From Betaproteobacteria bacterium (lineage in GTDB: Bacteria > Pseudomonadota > Gammaproteobacteria > Burkholderiales > JAHFRG01), in NCBI GenBank assembly GCA_023258935.1, contig JAHFRG010000037.1, positions 1 to 13,625 of the forward strand: DNA of 13,625 bases, written 5' to 3'. A model generated the notes under the pieces. That model searched no databases. It was not told the origin of the DNA and saw only the letters and a list, made by a program, of their open reading frames with translations. This document shows positions 1 through 6,838 of the stretch, in pieces. The translations under genes were made by a program, and so were the position numbers. Every line of letters begins with the position of its first letter. Position 1 is the first letter of the stretch.

Positions 1-1464
1 CACCAGATCGCCGTATTCATTGGTAGCCGCGTTGTAGCCGAAATTGCCTTTGCCTTCCTTGACTTTATTGGCAACCACGGAAGGTTCCTCTCCGGTGTTG
101 GCGACGATTTGGCGCAGCGGTTCTTCCAGCGCGCGCAACACGATCTTGATGCCGGCGTCCTGGTCATGGTTGTCACCTTTAACCTTGATATTGGCCCTTG
201 CGCGAATTAGTGCAACCCCTCCGCCGGCGACAATGCCCTCTTCCACCGCGGCGCGGGTTGCGTGCAACGCATCTTCCACGCGCGCTTTTTTCTCTTTCAT
301 CTCGACTTCGGTCGCAGCGCCGACTTTGATCACCGCCACGCCTCCGGCAAGCTTGGCCACACGTTCCTGCAGTTTTTCCTTGTCATAGTCGCTGGTGGCT
401 TCCTCGATTTGCGTGCGAATCTGTTTGACACGGCTTTCAATGTTCTTGGGATCCCCCGCGCCATCAATAATCGTCGTGTCTTCCTTTGCTATTTCGATGC
501 GCTTCGCCTGGCCCAAATCCTTGAGCGATGCTTTTTCCAGCGTGAGCCCGACTTCTTCCGCAATCACCGTGCCGCCGGTGAGAATCGCGATGTCTTCCAG
601 CATGGCTTTGCGGCGGTCACCGAACCCCGGCGCTTTCACAGCGCAAGTCTTCAAGATGCCGCGAATATTGTTCACCACCAGGGTGGCGAGTGCTTCGCCA
701 TCAACGTCTTCAGCCACAATCAAAAGTGGCTTGCCTGCCTTGGCCACCTGCTCCAGCACCGGCAGCAGTTCGCGGATGTTGGAAATTTTTTTGTCGTGCA
801 GGAGCACGTAGGGGGTTTCCAGAAGCGCGATTTGCCTGTCGGCATTGTTGATGAAATAAGGCGAGAGATAGCCGCGGTCGAATTGCATGCCTTCCACCAC
901 GTCGAGTTCATTATTGAGTCCCGAAGCATCTTCCACGGTAATCACGCCTTCCTTGCCGACCTTGTCCATGGCATCGGCGATGATCTTGCCAATGTCTTCA
1001 TCGGCATTGGCGGAAATGGAGCCCACCTGGGCAATTTCCTTGCTAGTAGTGCAGGGCTTGGAAATTTTCTTGAGTTCTTCAACAGTCGCCAGCACCGCCT
1101 TGTCTATGCCGCGCTTCAAATCCATCGGGTTCATTCCGGCCGCTACAAACTTCATGCCTTCCTGAATGATGGATTGCGCCAGCACCGTCGCGGTGGTGGT
1201 GCCGTCCCCCGCTACATCGGAAGTTTTTGATGCCACTTCCTTCAACATCTGAGCGCCCATGTTTTCAAACTTGTCCTTGAGCTCGATTTCCTTCGCTACT
1301 GAAACACCGTCCTTGGTGATGGTGGGGGCACCGTAAGAGCGCTCCAGCACCACATTGCGGCCTTTGGGGCCGAGAGTTATTTTCACCGCATCAGCGAGGA
1401 TATTCACGCCAGCGAACATCTTGGCGCGCGCGGTTTCACCGAATCTTACGTCTTTAGCTGCCAT
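1..1464 (-). CDS. groEL: Chaperonin GroEL (Hsp60), C-terminus cut by window edge
   Basis: Large subunit of the GroEL/GroES cytosolic folding chamber, which binds unfolded proteins and refolds them with ATP. I translated the minus strand from the ATG at 1462-1464 to base 1. It gives 488 codons with no stop or frameshift, beginning MAAKDVRFGETARAKMF. Family landmarks sit at their standard E. coli positions: the ATP-binding motif around D52 (ITKDGVSVAKE), D87 in the VAGDGTTTATVLAQ motif, the DRR helix of the apical domain, D398 in KARVEDALHATRAAVEEG, and GIVAGGGVAL after it. The last residues read NFGYNAATNEYGDLV, so roughly the final 55-60 residues lie outside the window. An AGGAG ribosome site precedes the start, and groES lies 67 bp upstream in the same direction. 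A co-chaperone gene plus the shared CIRCE promoter indicates heat-shock control. Identity is essentially certain. Confidence 0.98.
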   Translation of the reverse strand, partial: MAAKDVRFGETARAKMFAGVNILADAVKITLGPKGRNVVLERSYGAPTITKDGVSVAKEIELKDKFENMGAQMLKEVASKTSDVAGDGTTTATVLAQSIIQEGMKFVAAGMNPMDLKRGIDKAVLATVEELKKISKPCTTSKEIAQVGSISANADEDIGKIIADAMDKVGKEGVITVEDASGLNNELDVVEGMQFDRGYLSPYFINNADRQIALLETPYVLLHDKKISNIRELLPVLEQVAKAGKPLLIVAEDVDGEALATLVVNNIRGILKTCAVKAPGFGDRRKAMLEDIAILTGGTVIAEEVGLTLEKASLKDLGQAKRIEIAKEDTTIIDGAGDPKNIESRVKQIRTQIEEATSDYDKEKLQERVAKLAGGVAVIKVGAATEVEMKEKKARVEDALHATRAAVEEGIVAGGGVALIRARANIKVKGDNHDQDAGIKIVLRALEEPLRQIVANTGEEPSVVANKVKEGKGNFGYNAATNEYGDLV

Positions 1465-1531
1465 GCTCTTCTCCTAAGTAAACTTGCTTATTCGTACTTA
1501 AACCAATGTAAATTACCGGCTTAGGCGCGAC

Positions 1532-1819
1532 TCATTCCACCACGCCCATAATGTCTTCTTCGCGCATCACTAGAAGCTCTTCACCCTTGACTTTCACCGT
1601 CTGTCCGGAATATTTGCCGAACAGCACCTTGTCTCCGACTTTCACATCGAGAGGCCGCACTTTGCCGTCTTCCAAGATCCGGCCTTTGCCGACGGCGATA
1701 ATCTCACCCTGATCGGGTTTTTCCGCAGCAGTGTCAGGAATGACAATGCCTGAAGCTGTCTTGCGTTCTTCTTCCAAGCGCTTGACAATAACGCGGTCAT
1801 GTAATGGACGAATTTTCAT
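1532..1819 (-). CDS. groES: Co-chaperonin GroES (Hsp10)
   Basis: Seven-fold ring lid that caps GroEL and closes the folding chamber. The 95-residue product has the usual length and starts MKIRPLHDRVIVKRLEEE. Residues about 17-33 form the mobile loop that contacts GroEL (TASGIVIPDTAAEKP). The rest is the small beta-barrel typical of the family (GEIIAVGKGR, VGDKVLFGKYSG, LLVMREEDIMGVVE). The start is supported by a GGAGA ribosome site eight bases upstream (complement of 1825-1832 region). First gene of the groES-groEL operon, transcribed leftward after an untranslated leader of about 90 bases. Regulation is read from the promoter and CIRCE operator at 1890-1944. Confidence 0.98.
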   Translation of the reverse strand: MKIRPLHDRVIVKRLEEERKTASGIVIPDTAAEKPDQGEIIAVGKGRILEDGKVRPLDVKVGDKVLFGKYSGQTVKVKGEELLVMREEDIMGVVE

Positions 1820-1855
1820 GTTACATCTCCGATAGTTAGGAAATTACTTAATATG

Positions 1856-1874
1856 GCAGCACGAAAACTGCTGC
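1856..1874 (-). other. Small hairpin in the groES leader
   Basis: Perfect 6-bp inverted repeat, GCAGCA and TGCTGC, with a 7-base loop. It lies in the predicted 5' untranslated leader of groES between the CIRCE operator and the ribosome site. It has no U-run after it, so it is not an obvious terminator. It could affect messenger stability or translation; that is inference. Confidence 0.4.
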
Positions 1875-1889
1875 ATACTGAATACGGGG

Positions 1890-1916
1890 TTAGCACTCGT
1901 TATTAAAGAGTGCTAA
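1890..1916. promoter_or_regulatory. CIRCE operator (HrcA binding site)
   Basis: The sequence TTAGCACTC, nine bases, GAGTGCTAA is an exact match to the CIRCE consensus, with no mismatch in either arm. HrcA repressor binds this palindrome to shut off groE and dnaK operons in unstressed cells. It spans about -7 to +20 of the predicted groES transcript, which is a repressing position. The right arm also reaches the -35 region of the divergent bioA promoter. hrcA itself is not in the window. Confidence 0.97.
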
Positions 1917-1944
1917 TAATACTGCTTAAGTCTTTTATAATCAA
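1916..1944 (-). promoter_or_regulatory. groESL promoter (sigma-70 type, -35 also sigma-32-like)
   Basis: On the minus strand TTGATT (1939-1944) and TATTAT (1916-1921) are separated by exactly 17 bases, a strong sigma-70 layout with predicted start near 1909. The CIRCE operator begins at the last base of the -10 box. The -35 context CCCTTGAT also resembles the sigma-32 element, but no CCCCAT-type -10 lies at the required distance. Confidence 0.75.
1936..1941 (+). promoter_or_regulatory. Candidate bioA -10 box (TATAAT)
   Basis: A perfect TATAAT hexamer reading toward bioA. The -35 region at about 1913-1918 (CTAATA) is poor. The predicted start falls on or next to base 1948, the first possible bioA ATG, which would give a leaderless message. 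The box overlaps the groES -35 box on the other strand, so the two promoters cannot both be occupied at once. Confidence 0.5.
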
Positions 1945-1947
1945 GGG

Positions 1948-3264
1948 ATGTTCATGGGTAACAGTGAGCTTGTAGCACGCAGCCTTGCGGCAGTTTGGCA
2001 TCCCTGTACCCAAATGAAGCATCACGAAACTCTTCCGCTGGTCCCGGTTGCGCGCGCAGAAGGCGCCTGGCTTTACGATTTCGGTGGCAAGCGTTATTTC
2101 GATGCCATCAGTTCCTGGTGGGTAAATCTTTTCGGTCATTGCAACCCGCGTATTAACGCCGCATTGCGCCATCAGCTGGAAAAGTTTGAACACGTCATGC
2201 TCGCCGGCTTTACTCATGAGCCGGTGATAGAGCTTTCCGAACGCTTAAGCAAGCTAGCGCCGCGCGGCCTCGGACATTGCTTCTATGGCAGCGATGGCGC
2301 TTCCAGCGTCGAAATTGCGCTAAAAATGAGTTTTCATTTTTGGCGCAACAGCGGACAAATTGGCAAAACCGGATTTTTGAGCTTGGAAAATAGCTATCAC
2401 GGCGAAACCTTAGGTGCTCTGTCGATAACTGATATTGCACTGTTCAAAGACGCCTATGCATCGCTTTTGCACCATTCTTCAACTGTCCCCTCACCCGATT
2501 GGCGCTTTGCCGAGCCCGGCGAATACAGCCTGCAATACGCGCTGCGCTGCGCTGAAAAACTGGAATCCCATTTAAGCGCGCATCATCAAGTGATCTCCGC
2601 ATTCATAGTCGAACCGCTGGTGCAGTGCGCAGGTGGCATGGCCATGTATCATCCCGAATACCTGAAGCGCGCGCGGCTGCTTTGCGACCAATACCAGGTG
2701 CACCTGATTGCAGATGAAATCGCAGTTGGTTTCGGCCGCACCGGCACCCTGTTCGCCTGCCAGCAAGCAGGCATCACACCTGACTTCTTATGCTTGTCCA
2801 AAGGCATTACTGGAGGTTATCTACCGCTTTCAGTAGTAATGACCACCGACACGATTTACCAGGCGTTCTACCACGATGAAGTGACACGGGGTTTTCTGCA
2901 TTCGCATTCCTACAGCGGCAATGCGCTCTCCTGCAGCGCCGCGCTCGCCGCTCTCGATATATTCGAGGAAGACAAAGTTATACAAACCAATTACGCGAAG
3001 TCTGCGCAACTCACCAAGATGGCTAAAGATCTTTCGCAACACCCAAAGGTCAAGGGCTTCCGCAACACCGGCATGATTTGGGCATTTGAAGTAAATAATT
3101 CCGACAAGAACTTCTCAAAGAATTTTTCCCGCGCGGCGTTGGATTCGGGACTACTGTTGCGGCCGTTGGGGAACACCGTTTATTTCATGCCGCCTTATAT
3201 CATCAACGAACAAGAAATGCATTTCCTGGTGGAAAAAACACAGGGCCTGCTGGAAAAATTTTAG
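1948..3264 (+). CDS. bioA: Adenosylmethionine-8-amino-7-oxononanoate aminotransferase BioA
   Basis: PLP-dependent class III aminotransferase of biotin synthesis. It converts KAPA to DAPA using S-adenosylmethionine as amino donor, in the cytosol. The 438 residues match the family length. Visible landmarks are WHPCTQM near residue 17, ISSWWVNLFGH (54-64), THEPVIELSERL, the cofactor-stacking NSYHGETLGA (148-157), IADEIAVGFGRTG with D256, and the Schiff-base lysine K285 in LSKGITGG. MPPYII near the C-terminus is also typical. A Cys replaces the Tyr17 of E. coli BioA; I recall this as usual in Pseudomonas and beta forms. Two starts are possible: ATG 1948, or ATG 1954, which has AAGGG six bases upstream. 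It runs divergently from groES, and dacB follows after 2 bp. No other bio gene is present, and no BirA-like operator was seen. Confidence 0.95.
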   Translation: MFMGNSELVARSLAAVWHPCTQMKHHETLPLVPVARAEGAWLYDFGGKRYFDAISSWWVNLFGHCNPRINAALRHQLEKFEHVMLAGFTHEPVIELSERLSKLAPRGLGHCFYGSDGASSVEIALKMSFHFWRNSGQIGKTGFLSLENSYHGETLGALSITDIALFKDAYASLLHHSSTVPSPDWRFAEPGEYSLQYALRCAEKLESHLSAHHQVISAFIVEPLVQCAGGMAMYHPEYLKRARLLCDQYQVHLIADEIAVGFGRTGTLFACQQAGITPDFLCLSKGITGGYLPLSVVMTTDTIYQAFYHDEVTRGFLHSHSYSGNALSCSAALAALDIFEEDKVIQTNYAKSAQLTKMAKDLSQHPKVKGFRNTGMIWAFEVNNSDKNFSKNFSRAALDSGLLLRPLGNTVYFMPPYIINEQEMHFLVEKTQGLLEKF

Positions 3265-3266
3265 AT

Positions 3267-4676
3267 ATGCGCACTGCAACATTAACTCTAGCTTTGTTGT
3301 TTTTGACTTTTTCCGCAGCTGCCGAACGGCTGCCTATGCCGTTAAGCAAGGCCTTGAAAGATGCCGGGCTGAATGAATCACATGTCGGCATTTTCGTGCA
3401 AGAAGTAAATGCAAAAACCCCGGTTTTGGCCTACGGGGCTGACCGTCCGTTCAACCCTGCGTCCACCATGAAACTCCTCACCACTTACGCCGGATTGGAG
3501 TTGCTCGGCCCCGCCTTTACTTGGAAAACCGAGTTTTATGCTCTCGGCACGATTGAAGGGGGGGTGCTTAACGGTGATTTGATCATCAAGGGTTACGGCA
3601 ACCCGAATCTCACCCTGGAAAATTTCTGGCTGTTGCTTCGTGATCTGAGACAGAGGGGCATTCGCGAAATCCGAGGCGACTTAGTTCTCGACCGCGGCTA
3701 TTTTACGGTTTTGAACACCGACCCCGGGCAGTTTGACAGCGAGCCGTACCGACCTTACAACGTCGCGCCGGATGCCCTGTTACTTAACTTCAAAAGCATT
3801 CGTTTATTGTTCATTCCAGTTGCCGAGGGAAAAACGGTCAAAATCGTTGTCGACCCGTTGTCGGCGCAGATTGAAATCATCAATGGGCTGACCTTGATAG
3901 ATGAGCCATGTGGTGAATGGAATCCCAAACCGATTAGCAACATTCTGGCTACAGCGAAGTCCGCACGCATTGTGTTGAACGGCGTGTATCCTTCAGGCTG
4001 CGGCGAACAGACCTGGTATGTGGCCTTGTTCGGTCACCCGCAATATGTGTACAGCGTCTTCAAGGAGCTGTGGCAGGAATTGGGTGGCACGCTGAAAGGC
4101 GAAGTCCGCGAAGCTGAAACCCCGGCCGAAGCGCAGCTCATCTTTAGCGGGGATTCTGTGACGCTCGGCAAAGCGGTGCGCGACATTAACAAATGGAGCA
4201 ACAACGTCATGGCTCGCCAATTGTTTCTCACCATTGGCGCCGAAGCAATGCAATCGCCCGCCACATCTGAGCAATCCGCTCAGGCGATAAAACAATGGCT
4301 GGCTCAGAAAGGTTTGCTATTCCCTGAGCTGGTGCTGGAAAACGGCGCCGGCTTGTCGCGCAGCGAGCAAATCAGCGCAAAACATCTTGGAATGCTTTTG
4401 ATTAATGCTTACCAAAGCCCGCTGATGCCTGAATTCATTGCTTCATTGCCGCTTATCGCGGTTGATGGCACTATGAAAAAGCGGCTCAATGGCGAGGAAA
4501 TTTCAGGGCGGGGACATATAAAAACCGGCAGCCTCGAAGGCGTTCGTGCGATCGCAGGTTATATACTCGATCACAAAGGCAGGATGATGATGGTGGTCTG
4601 CCTAGTCAACCACCCGCGCGCGACTGGCACCGAGCCGTTTGAGGACGTGCTACTGCAATGGGTTTACCGGCGCTAA
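3267..4676 (+). CDS. dacB: D-alanyl-D-alanine carboxypeptidase/endopeptidase DacB (PBP4 type)
   Basis: Periplasmic penicillin-binding protein of the S13 peptidase family. It removes the terminal D-alanine or cuts cross-links in peptidoglycan. Residues 1-19 are a signal peptide ending AAA before ERL. The active-site triad of motifs is complete: SxxK at S66-T-M-K69 with the nucleophile serine, SNN at 311-313, and KTG at 419-421 (GHIKTGSLEGVRAIAGY). The stretch between the first two motifs, about 100-290, holds the inserted domains typical of S13, including GDLIIKGYGNPNL and IRGDLVLDRGYF. The length of 469 is normal. It starts 2 bp after bioA stops with no good ribosome site of its own, so translation is probably coupled to bioA. 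I saw no hairpin terminator behind it. Confidence 0.95.
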   Translation: MRTATLTLALLFLTFSAAAERLPMPLSKALKDAGLNESHVGIFVQEVNAKTPVLAYGADRPFNPASTMKLLTTYAGLELLGPAFTWKTEFYALGTIEGGVLNGDLIIKGYGNPNLTLENFWLLLRDLRQRGIREIRGDLVLDRGYFTVLNTDPGQFDSEPYRPYNVAPDALLLNFKSIRLLFIPVAEGKTVKIVVDPLSAQIEIINGLTLIDEPCGEWNPKPISNILATAKSARIVLNGVYPSGCGEQTWYVALFGHPQYVYSVFKELWQELGGTLKGEVREAETPAEAQLIFSGDSVTLGKAVRDINKWSNNVMARQLFLTIGAEAMQSPATSEQSAQAIKQWLAQKGLLFPELVLENGAGLSRSEQISAKHLGMLLINAYQSPLMPEFIASLPLIAVDGTMKKRLNGEEISGRGHIKTGSLEGVRAIAGYILDHKGRMMMVVCLVNHPRATGTEPFEDVLLQWVYRR

Positions 4677-4689
4677 GGGACCCCCTAAT

Positions 4690-4711
4690 AAATGTGATAT
4701 ACGTCACTTTA
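4690..4711. promoter_or_regulatory. CRP-like binding site
   Basis: AAATGTGA, six bases, TCACTTTA: nine of ten core positions match TGTGA-N6-TCACA, and the flanking A and T tracts fit the 22-bp CRP consensus. Its centre (4700.5) lies about 42 bases before the start predicted from the -10 box at 4731-4736, which is the class II activator position. The pattern fits CRP/Vfr better than FNR, which prefers TTGAT-N4-ATCAA. Confidence 0.6.
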
Positions 4712-4730
4712 AATAATGGCATCATGGAGC

Positions 4731-4736
4731 TATACT
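4731..4736 (+). promoter_or_regulatory. Candidate -10 box for the outer-membrane barrel gene
   Basis: TATACT, five of six matches to TATAAT, with no recognisable -35 hexamer (TTTAAA at 4708-4713, overlapping the end of the CRP-like site). Lack of a -35 box plus an activator site centred near -42 is what a class II activator-dependent promoter looks like. Predicted start near 4743 gives a leader of about 36 bases. Confidence 0.45.
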
Positions 4737-4778
4737 TGCGGTGTATGGTTATTTATTGTTCTAGTTGAATGCAATGCC

Positions 4779-5336
4779 ATGAAATTCCATGCTTTAATTT
4801 TTCTAGTTTTGGGCGGGTGTCTGCTGCCTTTCGCAGCAACCGCGCAGGATTATGGCGAGCAAGACTATGCTGATATTGTCTACGGCACGGATTCAACCCT
4901 GCTCAAATACAGTGGCGGCGTGGGTTTCAAAAGCCCCGCCTACAAGGGGCGCTCTTACACCTTTGGAAAATATCTGGGCGCTGAACTAGGCAATGTTGGT
5001 AATGACAGCAGCCTGTCAATGCCTTATGCCTTCTCTTCAAACAGCCGGAATCTCTTGGGCATTGGCACGTTGCCGATCGGAGATAAATTCTCGCTTTTTG
5101 GCAAGTACGGGATCGCTAGATCCAGTTCGGATTACGGGCAAAACCTAAGCGCCCCGTCTTATGCGGGGGATAGAAACTCCGAACTCAAATATGGCCTTGG
5201 GCTGAAGTACAACTACAACCCGAACCTTAACCTGCGCCTGGGGTGGGATCGCTACAATTACATGGGTGGCGAGGATATCTACAACATCCAAAACGATGTG
5301 CGCTGGTTCTCGCTTGGCTTCGGTGTGAAATTTTAG
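4779..5336 (+). CDS. Small outer-membrane beta-barrel protein, function unknown
   Basis: Secreted protein of 185 residues. The chosen start MKFHALIFLV gives a clean signal peptide with a likely signal peptidase I site after A-T-A at residue 22. An in-frame ATG at 4716 would put 21 extra residues before it, and is inside the presumed promoter, so I rejected it. The mature part, about 163 residues, alternates polar and aromatic/hydrophobic residues (YSGGVGFKS, KFSLFGKYGIA, LKYGLGLKYNY, LNLRLGWDRYNY) and ends WFSLGFGVKF. A terminal Phe is the signal used by the BAM machinery. Size and pattern fit an 8-strand OmpA/OmpX-like barrel of the OMP_b-brl type. Family placement is by pattern only. A CRP-like promoter lies upstream; the 3' end faces ubiD with a 7-bp gap. 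Confidence 0.8.
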   Translation: MKFHALIFLVLGGCLLPFAATAQDYGEQDYADIVYGTDSTLLKYSGGVGFKSPAYKGRSYTFGKYLGAELGNVGNDSSLSMPYAFSSNSRNLLGIGTLPIGDKFSLFGKYGIARSSSDYGQNLSAPSYAGDRNSELKYGLGLKYNYNPNLNLRLGWDRYNYMGGEDIYNIQNDVRWFSLGFGVKF

Positions 5337-5343
5337 AGTCCGG

Positions 5344-6807
5344 TCACAATCCCAGCTCTCCCCAGAGTTCATCCACGCGTCGCTTAACCGCCTCGTCCAT
5401 CACAATCGGCGTACCCCAGTGGCGCGTGGTTTCCGTTGACCATTTGTTGGTCGCATCCACTGCCATTTTGCTGCCCAAACCGGAAACCGGGCTGGCGAAA
5501 TCCAGATAATCAATCGGCGTATTCTCGACCATCAAAGTATCGCGCGCAGGGTCAACGCGCGTGGTAAGCGCCCAGATCACCTCTTTCCAGTCGCGTATGT
5601 TCACGTCATCATCGGTGACGATCACGAACTTGGTGTACATGAACTGGCGGAGGAATGACCACACACCGAACATCAACCGCTTGGCGTGGCCAGGGTATTG
5701 CTTCTTCATGCTCAACACCGCAAGACGGTAGGAGCAACCTTCCGGCGGCAGGTAAAAATCCACTATCTCCGGAAACTGCTTTTGCAGCAGCGGCACGAAC
5801 ACTTCATTTAACGCCATACCGAGCACCGCCGGCTCGTCAGGCGGTTTTCCAGTATAAGTGCTGTGATAAATTGGGTCGCGGCGCAGTGTGATCCGATCAA
5901 TCGTAAATACCGGGAAGCGCTCCTGTTCGTTGTAGTAGCCGGTATGATCGCCAAACGGCCCTTCCAAAGCGGTATCACTTGGGTGTATCCCGCCTTCCAA
6001 TACGATTTCGGCGCTGGCGGGCACACGCAAGTCGCTGCCTAAGCATTTCACTATTTCGCTCTTGCTCCCGCGCAAAAGTCCTGCAAACTGGTATTCGCCG
6101 AGTGTATCCGGCACGGGCGTTACCGCAGCCAGAATCGTCGCCGGATCCGCGCCTAATGCCACTGCTACAGGAAACGGCCGGCCGGGATTGGTGATACAGT
6201 GGTCGCGGAAATCCAGCGCACCTCCCCTGGTGCTGAGCCAACGCATGATGACCTTGTTGGGCGCAATCACCTGCTGCCGGTAGATGCCCAGATTCCTCCG
6301 TTCTTTGTGTGGCCCCTGAGTCACTACCAGACCCCAGGTAATGAGCGGTGCTGCGTCTTTAGGCCAGCAAGTCTGTATCGGCAGCCGTGACAAATCCACG
6401 TCCTTGCCTTCCCACACGATTTCCTGGCAAGGTGCAGAGGCCAGCTCTTTCGGCGCCATATTCATAACCTGTTTCAACACCGGGAGTTTTTCCCAAATGT
6501 CTTTCAAACCTTTGGGCGGATCGGGTTCTTTGAGATAAGCGAGGAGCTTCCCCACTTCTCGAAGCGCTGCCACAGATTCTTCGCCCATGCCGAGCGCGAC
6601 TCTTCTTACCGTGCCAAATAAATTGCCCAAAACCGGAATGCTGTGGCCTTTGGGTTTCTCGAATAGAATCGCGGGACCCTGGGCTTTTAACATCCGGTCG
6701 CAGATTTCGGTCATTTCGAGATAAGGATCAATCTCGGCCCTCACCCGTTTGAGCTCGCCGAGTTTTTCCAGTTGTGCGATGAAGTCGCGGAGATCTCGGT
6801 ATTTCAT
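5344..6807 (-). CDS. ubiD: 4-hydroxy-3-polyprenylbenzoate decarboxylase UbiD
   Basis: Prenyl-FMN-dependent decarboxylase that turns 4-hydroxy-3-polyprenylbenzoate into 2-polyprenylphenol in ubiquinone synthesis. The 487 residues track E. coli UbiD nearly from end to end. Conserved blocks are WPKDAAPLITWGL (148-160), GPHKERRNLGIYRQQ (165-179) and MRWLSTRGGALDF (188-200). After these come ALGADPATILAAVTPVPDTLGEYQFAG, GPFGDHTGYYNEQ (283-295) and TPIDYLDFASPVSGLGSKM. N172, E238 and D287 line up with residues I recall as cofactor/metal ligands and acid in E. coli (N175, E241, D290). The enzyme needs prenyl-FMN made by UbiX, whose gene is not here. Last gene of the ridA-recG-ubiC-ubiA-ubiD cluster, 31 bp after ubiA; no strong ribosome site was seen. 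Confidence 0.97.
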   Translation of the reverse strand: MKYRDLRDFIAQLEKLGELKRVRAEIDPYLEMTEICDRMLKAQGPAILFEKPKGHSIPVLGNLFGTVRRVALGMGEESVAALREVGKLLAYLKEPDPPKGLKDIWEKLPVLKQVMNMAPKELASAPCQEIVWEGKDVDLSRLPIQTCWPKDAAPLITWGLVVTQGPHKERRNLGIYRQQVIAPNKVIMRWLSTRGGALDFRDHCITNPGRPFPVAVALGADPATILAAVTPVPDTLGEYQFAGLLRGSKSEIVKCLGSDLRVPASAEIVLEGGIHPSDTALEGPFGDHTGYYNEQERFPVFTIDRITLRRDPIYHSTYTGKPPDEPAVLGMALNEVFVPLLQKQFPEIVDFYLPPEGCSYRLAVLSMKKQYPGHAKRLMFGVWSFLRQFMYTKFVIVTDDDVNIRDWKEVIWALTTRVDPARDTLMVENTPIDYLDFASPVSGLGSKMAVDATNKWSTETTRHWGTPIVMDEAVKRRVDELWGELGL

Positions 6808-6838
6808 TTATGTTGATATCCCGGCCCGCAACGCGGTT

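Noticed and set aside
262..1230. Long open frame of about 322 codons on the plus strand opposite groEL
   Set aside because: The minus strand encodes an uninterrupted, fully conserved GroEL here; the antisense frame is a by-product of its codon use, and its translation resembles no family.
1948..2020. BioA has Cys (WHPCTQM) where E. coli has the substrate-contacting Tyr17
   Set aside because: I recall the same Cys in Pseudomonas and other BioA proteins, so it is a subfamily trait and not a sign of inactivity.
4716..4778. N-terminal extension of the outer-membrane barrel from the ATG at 4716
   Set aside because: It would bury the signal peptide behind 21 residues and lies upstream of the predicted transcription start; the ATG at 4779 gives a clean signal peptide.
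4779..4850. Possible lipoprotein signal (LGGC at residues 11-14) in the barrel protein
   Set aside because: Cleavage there would leave a very short signal peptide and a hydrophobic mature N-terminus; the A-T-A site at residue 22 is a better signal peptidase I site and the C-terminal Phe supports a barrel.
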